DNA from: Pseudomonas fluorescens
Lineage (GTDB): Bacteria > Pseudomonadota > Gammaproteobacteria > Pseudomonadales > Pseudomonadaceae
Direction of reading: 5' to 3'
DNA length: 64,000 bases
Assembly (NCBI RefSeq): GCF_902498185.1
Contig: NZ_CABVIX010000001.1
Location: 766,365 to 830,364, forward strand
Part shown: positions 56,498 to 64,000 of the stretch, in pieces
How positions within the stretch are numbered: position 1 is the first letter of the stretch
Layout of the letters: each line of letters begins with the position of its first letter
Notes under the pieces: generated by a model
The model's input: the letters and a program-made list of their open reading frames with translations, nothing else
Database searches by the model: none
Told to the model about the DNA's origin: nothing
Translations under genes and position numbers: made by a program

Positions 56498-57678
56498 CCC
56501 TTGAATCGGCCATTGACGGCCCCTCCCAGTGTCCGGCCGCGCAAGGCTACGACTACCTGATCGTGGGCGCGGGCTTTGCCGGCAGCGTGCTGGCCGAGCG
56601 GCTTGCCGCCGGCATGAACCGCACCGTGCTGCTGATCGACCGGCGCCCGCACATTGGCGGAAACGCCTACGATCATCTGGACGAAGCCGGCATTCTGGTG
56701 CACCGCTACGGGCCGCATATCTTTCACACCAATGCGGCCCGTATCGTCGACTACCTGTCGCGCTTTACCGAGTGGCGGCCCTATGAGCACCGGGTACTGG
56801 CCGAGGTGGATGGGCAGCGGGTGCCCATCCCGATCAACCTCACCACGCTGAACATCCTGTACGGACTGTCGATGAACGAGATCGAGGCCCAGGCGTTTCT
56901 TGCCCAACGGGCAGAACCGGTCGCGTCGATCCAGACTTCCGAGGATGTGGTGATCAACCAGATCGGCCAGGAACTGTACGAGAAGTTTTTCCGCGGCTAC
57001 ACCCGCAAACAGTGGGGGCTCGATCCTTCGCAGCTGGACCGCTCGGTGACCTCGCGCGTGCCGACCCGTACCGACACCGATGACCGCTATTTCACCGACC
57101 GCTTCCAGATCATGCCACTGCAGGGTTATACGCGGATGTTCGAGCGCATGCTGGATCTGCCGGCCATCGACGTGCTACTGGGCACCGATTTCAAAGCCGT
57201 GCGTGACCGGGTGGAGTATCGCCATCTGGTGTTTTGCGGGCCGGTCGACGAGTATTTCGACTACTGCTTCGGGCGCTTGCCCTACCGCTCGTTGCGTTTT
57301 GAACATGCGACCCTGGAGCAGGAACAGTTCCAGCCGGTGGCCGTGGTCAATTATCCAGACGAGGCCGTGCCCTACACGCGCATCACCGAATACAAGCACC
57401 TTACCGGCCAGGTGCATCGGCATACCAGTGTCACCCGTGAGTATCCTTGTGCCGATGGCGACCCGTATTACCCGGTACCACGCCCGGAAAACGCAGCGCT
57501 CTACAAACGCTACAAGGCCCTGGCCGATGAGACCCCGGGGGTCACGTTCCTGGGGCGCCTGGGGACCTACAAGTACTACAACATGGACCAGGTGGTAGGG
57601 CAGGCACTGGCCTTGTACCAGCGCATTGCCCAAGCGGCGGGCGTTGCGTTGGAGCCCCACGAGGTCGAGCCCGGTTGA
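56485..57678 (+). CDS. glf: UDP-galactopyranose mutase
   Basis: 397 residues. FAD-binding VGAGFAGSVLAER near the N-terminus, RRPHIGGNAYD, the HRYGPHIFHT substrate-loop segment, KFFRGYTRKQWG and RIPTRTDTDDRYF-like residues of the mobile loop, and C-terminal YKYYNMDQVVGQAL. It converts UDP-Galp to UDP-Galf using reduced FAD. AAGGAG lies 8 bases before the ATG, inside the glycosyltransferase gene. Galactofuranose is absent from mammals and, in bacteria, appears in O-antigens, capsules and exopolysaccharides. Confidence 0.95.
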   Translation: MPQITLESAIDGPSQCPAAQGYDYLIVGAGFAGSVLAERLAAGMNRTVLLIDRRPHIGGNAYDHLDEAGILVHRYGPHIFHTNAARIVDYLSRFTEWRPYEHRVLAEVDGQRVPIPINLTTLNILYGLSMNEIEAQAFLAQRAEPVASIQTSEDVVINQIGQELYEKFFRGYTRKQWGLDPSQLDRSVTSRVPTRTDTDDRYFTDRFQIMPLQGYTRMFERMLDLPAIDVLLGTDFKAVRDRVEYRHLVFCGPVDEYFDYCFGRLPYRSLRFEHATLEQEQFQPVAVVNYPDEAVPYTRITEYKHLTGQVHRHTSVTREYPCADGDPYYPVPRPENAALYKRYKALADETPGVTFLGRLGTYKYYNMDQVVGQALALYQRIAQAAGVALEPHEVEPG

Positions 57679-57683
57679 CTGGC

Positions 57684-58838
57684 ATGGGCGAAGCAGGCCT
57701 CCCGCTGTCGGGAGGGCTGTTCCAGAGCTTCCTGATGGCGGGCTACGAGTGCTCGACGCACCGGCGGCGTGATGGCCAGCGGCTGGACTTGCTCCAGGCC
57801 ACTGGTCACGCACAGTGGGCGGAACGCGATTACCGTCAGCTGGCAGAACTGGGAGTGCGCTGTGCCCGTGACGGGTTGCGGTGGCACCTGATCGACCGCC
57901 CGGGCGCAGGCTATGACTGGAGCAGTTTTCTGCCCATGCTTCGGGCTGCAAGGAACAGTGGGGTGCAGGTGGTCTGGGACCTGTGCCATTACGGCTATCC
58001 CGATGACCTGGACATCTGGCGGCCGGCCTTTGTCGAGCGGTTCGCGCGCTTCGCTGGCGCGGTCGCACGGGTGATGCGCGAGGAGGGCATCGAGACGCCG
58101 TTCTATTCGCCGATCAACGAGATTTCCTTCTGGAGCTGGGCCGGTGGCGATGTTGCCTACTTCAACCCCGGGGGCCATGGGCGTGGTCAAGAGCTCAAGC
58201 ATCATCTGGTGCGTGCCAGCATCGCGGCGATCGAAGCTATCCGTGAAGTCGTGCCCAGCGCGCGGCTGGTCCAGTGCGATCCCTTGATCAATGTCCTGCC
58301 CTCGTCGCACCGCGTCGATGACATCGATGCAGCGGAAGGGTATCGGCTGGCACAGTTCGAGACGTGGGACTTGTTGACGGGCAGGCTCTGGCCAGGGCTG
58401 GGGGGGCGGGAAGAGTACCTGGATATCCTCGGCGCCAATGTCTATCCCTACAACCAGTGGGTTCACAATGGCAGCAAGATCGCGTTCGGGGATCCGCAGT
58501 TTCGACCGCTGGCAGGCATGCTGAGCGAGCTGTATGCGCGTTATCGGCGGCCGATCCTGCTGGCTGAAACGGGTGCCGAGGACATCTTGCGCGTGCCGTG
58601 GCTGCGGTATGTGGCTGAGCAACTGGCGTTGGCGCTGCAACGGGGGCTGCCGGTGGTGGGGGTATGCTGGTATCCGTGGCTGGATTATCCGGGCTGGGAT
58701 GATGAGCGGTACTGTCCTGCGGGTGTGTTCGGGTATCCGGATGGGCAAGGCGAGCGGGCTGCTTTCCATCCGCTGTGGGTGGAGATGCAAGCCCTGCAGG
58801 AGCGATTTGCAGGCGTGGCGGTGGTTGGGGCGCGTTGA
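57684..58838 (+). CDS. Glycoside hydrolase, GH1/clan A beta-glycosidase-like
   Basis: 384 residues from the ATG; a TTG three codons earlier overlaps the glf stop (TTGA) and is an alternative start. TIM-barrel glycosidase with acid/base Glu146 in SPINEISFWSW and nucleophile Glu295 in LLAETGAED, plus GANVYPYNQW and GVCWYPWLD. No signal peptide, so apparently cytoplasmic. Its position in the galE/glf cluster suggests it acts on a glycolipid or oligosaccharide intermediate, or on a galactosyl product. Specific substrate unknown. Confidence 0.78.
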   Translation: MGEAGLPLSGGLFQSFLMAGYECSTHRRRDGQRLDLLQATGHAQWAERDYRQLAELGVRCARDGLRWHLIDRPGAGYDWSSFLPMLRAARNSGVQVVWDLCHYGYPDDLDIWRPAFVERFARFAGAVARVMREEGIETPFYSPINEISFWSWAGGDVAYFNPGGHGRGQELKHHLVRASIAAIEAIREVVPSARLVQCDPLINVLPSSHRVDDIDAAEGYRLAQFETWDLLTGRLWPGLGGREEYLDILGANVYPYNQWVHNGSKIAFGDPQFRPLAGMLSELYARYRRPILLAETGAEDILRVPWLRYVAEQLALALQRGLPVVGVCWYPWLDYPGWDDERYCPAGVFGYPDGQGERAAFHPLWVEMQALQERFAGVAVVGAR

Positions 58839-58925
58839 GGAGGTTGTCCTCTGGATACATTGGAATTGAACGGTGCGGGCGTGATCAGGGTCTCTGACTG
58901 GGCATTCGCACAAGGATCTGTTGTC

Positions 58926-59990
58926 ATGCCCAACCTGGAAAACCTGCTCGAGGAACTCTTGCTTGCCCGTGGCCCCGGAGGCCAGGAGGACGAGGTCCGG
59001 ATGATCTGCCAACGTGAACTCGCGCCCCTCTGCGACGAGGTCATGGTCGACCGAGCGGGCAATGTCCGCGGCGTGATCCGCGGCGCTGGCAGTCCTGATC
59101 CCGAGACGGCGATCCGGGTCATGGCGCATCTGGACGAAATCGCCATGATGGTCCGTAAGGTCAGGTCCGACGGCACCCTTGAGGTGGTTGCGCTGGGCGG
59201 CGCCGAGCCGATCTGCTTTGGCGTCTGCCCGGTCGAGATCCTCGGCGATACGGGATGCCTGCCAGGGGTGCTGTCCTACGGCTCCATGCACAACAGCGGC
59301 TGTACGCCAAGCGGACGCGATGTGCTGGCGGGTAACGTGCAGTGGCAATACGTGCATGTGGTCACCCGGTGTTCATCCGCGGAGCTCGAGGCACAAGGCG
59401 TGCGGCCCGGCAGCCGTGTGGTGCTGGCCCGGCACTGGCGCCGGCCTTTCAACGTAAAGGACTGCGTGGCGGCGCACTTTCTTGATGACCGCGCGCCCAT
59501 GGCGGCCGTGCTGCTGGCCGCGCGGCAGCTAGGAAAACGAAGGGCAGAGCTTGCACAGGACGTGTGGTTTGTCTTTACCACGCTTGAAGAAGAGTCCAAC
59601 GCGGGCGCCATGTACGCAGCCTCCCGAGTGCCCGGCGATACCACCCTGGCGGTGGAAGTGGGGCCGGTGCTTGAGGAGTACGGCACGCAGCTGTCGGCGG
59701 ACCCGATCATCAATGTCGGTGACCAGAAGGACTACTACACCCGCTCGGTGGTCAATGCACTGATCGCTGCCAGCCGCCGAGCGGGCTACGAGCCGCAGGT
59801 GGCTCTGCTGGTGGATTTCGCGTCCGATGCCAGTGCCGTGATGAGCCAGGGCACCGTGGCACGGGCGGGCTGCCTGGCCATCCCGACCGAAAACACCCAT
59901 GGTTTCGAGATGGTTCTGTATGAGGGTATCAAGGCCTGCGCCGCGACCTTGACCGAATTTCTCCTGCAACCGCCGGTCGACGCGGTATGA
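58926..59990 (+). CDS. M42-family metallopeptidase
   Basis: 354 residues. Aminopeptidase/glutamyl-aminopeptidase fold with metal ligands His68 and the neighbouring Asp70 (MAHLDEIAMM), Asp in FNVKDCVAAHFLDDR, the catalytic Glu pair in TTLEEESNAG and the C-terminal His in PTENTHGFEM. AAGGA precedes the ATG by 9 bases. M42 enzymes are cytosolic, usually dodecameric, aminopeptidases. It is convergent with the cysteine desulfurase gene with only 3 bp between the stop codons. Confidence 0.88.
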   Translation: MPNLENLLEELLLARGPGGQEDEVRMICQRELAPLCDEVMVDRAGNVRGVIRGAGSPDPETAIRVMAHLDEIAMMVRKVRSDGTLEVVALGGAEPICFGVCPVEILGDTGCLPGVLSYGSMHNSGCTPSGRDVLAGNVQWQYVHVVTRCSSAELEAQGVRPGSRVVLARHWRRPFNVKDCVAAHFLDDRAPMAAVLLAARQLGKRRAELAQDVWFVFTTLEEESNAGAMYAASRVPGDTTLAVEVGPVLEEYGTQLSADPIINVGDQKDYYTRSVVNALIAASRRAGYEPQVALLVDFASDASAVMSQGTVARAGCLAIPTENTHGFEMVLYEGIKACAATLTEFLLQPPVDAV

Positions 59991-59993
59991 CGG

Positions 59994-61148
59994 CTACCAG
60001 AGCGCCGTCGCACCTGCGCCGATCACCCGCTTGAACACCCTGATCGCCTCATCCACCTGCGCCAGGTCGGTATAGCGCCCGAGGCTCAGCCGCACGCTGC
60101 TGCGTGCCTGGGCTTCATCGAGACCCAGGGCGAGCAGCACATGGGAGGCGGCGTTGGCGGCGGAATTGCAGGCCGAGGTCGAAGACAGTGCCAGGTCGCC
60201 CGCCAGGGCAGTGCTGTTGAAACCCTTGGCCTCGATACGCAGGTTCAGGGTGTGCGCAATGCGCTGTTCAGGGCTGCCGTTAAGCGTGACCCCAGGCAGG
60301 CTGAGCAAGCCTTCGCGCAGTCGCTGGCTGAGCTGAGCAATGCGCTGGCATTCGCGGTCACCGGGCTGGCCGGCGAGGGCGAAGGCGCTGCCCATGCCGA
60401 CGATCTGATGGGTGGCCAGGGTACCCGAGCGTAAGCCGCCTTCATGTCCGCCCCCGTGGATCTGCGCCCGCAGCGCCGGACGCGCACGGGGTCCGACATA
60501 CAGCGCGCCTATGCCCTTGGGGCCATAAACCTTGTGGGCGGAAAACGACATCAGGTCCACCGGTACCTGCCCCAGGTCGATCAGCACCTTGCCTACGGCC
60601 TGAGCGGCATCCACATGCAAGAGTGCACCGTGTTCACGGACAATGTCGCCAATGCTGGCGAAGTCGGTGATCGTTCCGAGCTCGTTGTTTACCGCCATCA
60701 GCGACACCAGCACGGTTTCTGGCCGCAATGCGGCGCAGACAGCCTCCGGCTGGATCAGCCCCTGTGCATCCGGCGCCAGCCGTGTGACCGCAAAGCCAAG
60801 CCGTTCGAGCTCATAGACGGTATCCAGCACGGCCTTGTGTTCCAGCACACTGGTAATCAGATGGCGGCGTGCGCCCGCGCTCTGGGCGATGCCCTTGAGG
60901 GCGAGGTTGTTCGATTCGGTAGCCCCGGAAGTCCACACCACGTCCTCTGGCCTGGCACCCACACGCTCGGCAACCTGCTGGCGAGCCTGCTCGACGAGCG
61001 TTCGCGCAGCCTGGCCGAAAGCATGGCCGCTGGAGGCAGGGTTGCCGAAGTTGGACTGCCGGCCCAGACAGGCGACCATGGTCTCGATGACCCTCTCGTC
61101 AACGGGAGTGGTGGCGGCGTAGTCGAAATAAAGCGGGGGCTTGGTCAT
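59994..61148 (-). CDS. Cysteine desulfurase (NifS/IscS-like), orphan
   Basis: 384 residues, fold-type I PLP enzyme. PLP lysine Lys206 (SFSAHKVYGPKG), cofactor segment GATESNNLALKG, and the persulfide-forming Cys327 in SSTSACNSAANAAS. It transfers sulfur from cysteine, giving alanine. It is not accompanied by iscU, sufE or thiI-like genes, so it is a stand-alone desulfurase whose acceptor is unknown. An A/T-rich 250-bp region lies upstream. Confidence 0.92.
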   Translation of the reverse strand: MTKPPLYFDYAATTPVDERVIETMVACLGRQSNFGNPASSGHAFGQAARTLVEQARQQVAERVGARPEDVVWTSGATESNNLALKGIAQSAGARRHLITSVLEHKAVLDTVYELERLGFAVTRLAPDAQGLIQPEAVCAALRPETVLVSLMAVNNELGTITDFASIGDIVREHGALLHVDAAQAVGKVLIDLGQVPVDLMSFSAHKVYGPKGIGALYVGPRARPALRAQIHGGGHEGGLRSGTLATHQIVGMGSAFALAGQPGDRECQRIAQLSQRLREGLLSLPGVTLNGSPEQRIAHTLNLRIEAKGFNSTALAGDLALSSTSACNSAANAASHVLLALGLDEAQARSSVRLSLGRYTDLAQVDEAIRVFKRVIGAGATALW

Positions 61149-61399
61149 GGCGGCGGCGGATCCCTTGGAGGTCAGGACGCCGTTGTCCGGCGATCGATGG
61201 AAAAATGGTACTAGCCTGCCGCTGGAAATATTTATTATTTCATCAGCTGAAAGCTGATAAATGCGAAATATGTTTCCTTCTTTTGGCGCTGGAGAAGAAA
61301 ATAATTTCCAGGTTTGATGTTTTCTATAAATCTATATTCCTTGTAGTTATATGATAGTTGGTGCGCTTTCAGACGTTGTGACTTCCAGAGCCGGGCCTC
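61149..61399. other. A/T-rich intergenic region upstream of the cysteine desulfurase
   Basis: About 250 bp, strikingly A/T-rich from about 61210 to 61360 relative to the rest of the window. It includes the inverted repeat atcagct-gaa-agctgat at 61242-61258. No gene seen. It probably holds the desulfurase promoter and may be a binding region for nucleoid proteins. Confidence 0.5.
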
Positions 61400-62317
61400 C
61401 TAAGCCTCTTGCTCTTCCCGCGCCACGACCACCTGACACAGTTCGATGATCTGCTCGCGCATCCAGCGGTTGGCCGGGTCCTGGTCAGTGCTCTCATGCC
61501 AGTAAAGATGTGTCTCGAGTGCTGGTACCTCTACCGGCAGACCCAGGTAGCGCAGCTGGTGACGGCGGGCGAAGCGCTCGGGGACGGTCATCACCATGTC
61601 GGTTTGCTGCAGCACCTGGGAGGCCATCAGGTAATGCTGCGAACGCAGGGCGATCCGGCGCTGCACCCCCATCTTGCCCAGCGCCAGGTCCACGTAGCCG
61701 AGCCCGTTGCGGCGGCTGGAGATATGGATGTGGGTCAGGCCCAGGTAGCGCTCCAGGGTCAGCTGAGTGCCGGTCAACGGGTGACCGGGGCGCATGGCGC
61801 ACACGTAGCGGTCCTGCATGAGCCTGACGTGGCGTACCTGCGGATCGGTGTTGAGCGGGGCGTCAATGGCGAAGTCGAGACGCCCCGCAGCCAGTTCTTT
61901 GGTGGTCTCGCGGCGCTTGCATGAAAAACTCTCGATTACCAGGGCAGGGGCCAACCGCCGTAGGCGCTGGAACAGCGGCGGCAGGATCACCGCCTCGGTC
62001 AGGTCGGTCATGCTGATGCGAAACGTCTTGTTGGCCTGCAGCGGGTTGAAAATGCGGCTTTCCTGCACCGAGATACGCAGCAGGGCCAGGGCATTGCGGA
62101 CCGGACCGATGATGTTCTGCGCCATCGGGGTAGGCACCATGCCTTGGGCGGTGCGCACGAACAGCGGGTCGTTGAAGGTTTCGCGCAGCCGGGACAAAGC
62201 GTTGGATACCGCAGGCTGGGTAATGCCGACAATCTGACCTGCACGGGTGAGATTGGCTTCGGTGTAGATCGCGTCAAAGACGATAAACAGGTTCAGGTCG
62301 ACTTTGCTGAGGTTCAT
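61400..62317 (-). CDS. LysR-family transcriptional regulator
   Basis: 305 residues. HTH at about residues 7-65 (LNLFIVFDAIYTEANLTRAGQIVGITQPAVSNALSRLR, a NodD/LinR-like N-terminus), then the effector-binding domain. It is divergent from an acyl-CoA dehydrogenase gene with 136 bp between, so it probably regulates that gene. Effector unknown. Confidence 0.9.
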   Translation of the reverse strand: MNLSKVDLNLFIVFDAIYTEANLTRAGQIVGITQPAVSNALSRLRETFNDPLFVRTAQGMVPTPMAQNIIGPVRNALALLRISVQESRIFNPLQANKTFRISMTDLTEAVILPPLFQRLRRLAPALVIESFSCKRRETTKELAAGRLDFAIDAPLNTDPQVRHVRLMQDRYVCAMRPGHPLTGTQLTLERYLGLTHIHISSRRNGLGYVDLALGKMGVQRRIALRSQHYLMASQVLQQTDMVMTVPERFARRHQLRYLGLPVEVPALETHLYWHESTDQDPANRWMREQIIELCQVVVAREEQEA

Positions 62318-62453
62318 GGGCGCCGCTCGTTGTTGATCTTATCGGCCGATCTTATATGGGTTATGAATGGTAATACACGTAGAAAATAGGTTAGGTGGAT
62401 CGGGTTCGCTGATCTAGGCTTTGCCCATGATTCTGATCTCGTGAGGTGCACCC

Positions 62454-63659
<1,206 letters not shown>

Positions 63660-63670
63660 GCTGTGCCGCA

Positions 63671-64000
63671 GGGGACTGTCAGATTTTTTGTGTGCGGGCC
63701 GGTAACGGCCTGCCGTCAGGCAGGCCTTGATTCACCAGGTCGGCCTGATGAACCGATCTCCGTACAAAACCGCAAATTGATTCATTGCACTTTTCCAATC
63801 ATGCGCCGCCGAGCCCCAGTTTGCTGTGATGTTTCGAAGCCCCAGCCAGATCAGTTTGGTGGCCGCGTCGTCATTCGGGAAGTGGCCACGGGTCTTGATG
63901 ATCTTGCGCAGCTGAGCATTGATACTCTCGATGGCATTGGTGGTGTAGATCACCTTCCGGATGGCGGGCGGGAACACAAAGAAGGGAATCACGCGATCCC
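63671..64000 (-). mobile_element. IS256-family insertion sequence, 3' end only (continues past the window)
   Basis: Runs from a probable terminal inverted repeat (ggggactgtcagattttttg at 63671-63690) through the transposase C-terminus to the right edge. It lies only about 10 bp downstream of the acyl-CoA dehydrogenase stop. The other end and target duplication are outside the window. Confidence 0.75.
63732..64000 (-). CDS. IS256-family transposase, C-terminal fragment
   Basis: The last 88 or so residues are visible, including DRVIPFFVFPPAIRKVIYTT, NAIESINAQLRKIIKTRGHF and WKSAMNQFAVLYGDRF, the conserved C-terminal part of Mutator/IS256 transposases. The frame stays open to the window edge (an internal GTG at 63992 is not the true start), so the gene appears truncated only by the window boundary. 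Confidence 0.9.
   Translation of the reverse strand, partial: DRVIPFFVFPPAIRKVIYTTNAIESINAQLRKIIKTRGHFPNDDAATKLIWLGLRNITANWGSAAHDWKSAMNQFAVLYGDRFIRPTW

Noticed and set aside
57576..59357. 593-codon minus-strand frame spanning glf, the hydrolase and the peptidase
   Set aside because: It is antisense to three genes with recognisable catalytic residues; its own sequence is Pro/His/Arg-rich without motifs.

Overview
The window is about 64 kb of GC-rich chromosome from a fluorescent pseudomonad. Gene content and protein sequences (TamA/TamB, PvdQ-type acylase, UreJ-containing urease operon, glycolate oxidase, HAD-fused MtlD, REP-like hairpins) point to the Pseudomonas putida group. This assignment comes from recognising families, not from a search. 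No rRNA, tRNA or CRISPR array was seen.

Layout. 1-6.4 kb: 5' end of xthA, then a GNAT acetyltransferase and tamA-tamB (outer-membrane translocation and assembly module). 6.7-10.5 kb: a HAD-phosphatase/mannitol-1-phosphate dehydrogenase fusion, a Mor-type activator, a two-helix membrane peptide and a Fur-like winged-helix protein. 10.7-17.6 kb: pvdQ-like acylase, lpxH, ppiB, glnS, cysS. 17.6-21.4 kb: OmpR-type two-component pair, ilvE, a VOC protein, and a long REP-like hairpin. 21.6-27.2 kb: complete urease cluster ureDABCEJFG. 27.3-34.7 kb: an oxidative N-demethylation island (MFS transporter, DUF3445 heme N-demethylase, FMN/[2Fe-2S] reductase, DmmA-like protein), an aminoaldehyde dehydrogenase, a GntR regulator and a soluble Cache protein. 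34.8-39.0 kb: glycolate oxidase glcDEFG. 39.0-42.6 kb: two small conserved proteins, a methyltransferase, and a TPP riboswitch ahead of two tandem TenA genes. 43.0-49.4 kb: an operon for a polar amino-acid-type ABC transporter plus a trimethylamine-dehydrogenase-like flavoenzyme, with a LysR gene. 49.6-52.5 kb: a mosaic patch with Fur-box-like sites, two small ORFs, a TonB-receptor remnant, and a MocR regulator flanked by a 34-bp imperfect direct repeat. 52.5-58.9 kb: GABA-type permease, then galE diverging from a glycosyltransferase, glf and a glycoside hydrolase (a galactofuranose set). 58.9-64 kb: M42 peptidase, orphan cysteine desulfurase, LysR/acyl-CoA dehydrogenase pair, and one end of an IS256-family element.

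How it fits together. Core housekeeping blocks alternate with catabolic modules. Nitrogen scavenging is a strong theme: urease, N-demethylation of methylated amines (two unrelated enzyme systems), an aminobutyraldehyde-type dehydrogenase, a GABA-type permease, and branched-chain transamination. The most unusual parts are the DmmA/DUF3445 island, with a 12-bp motif shared by its upstream region and that of the aldehyde dehydrogenase; the ABC/flavoenzyme operon, whose enzyme lacks one canonical Fe-S cysteine; the compact UDP-galactofuranose cluster; and the mosaic iron/MocR patch.
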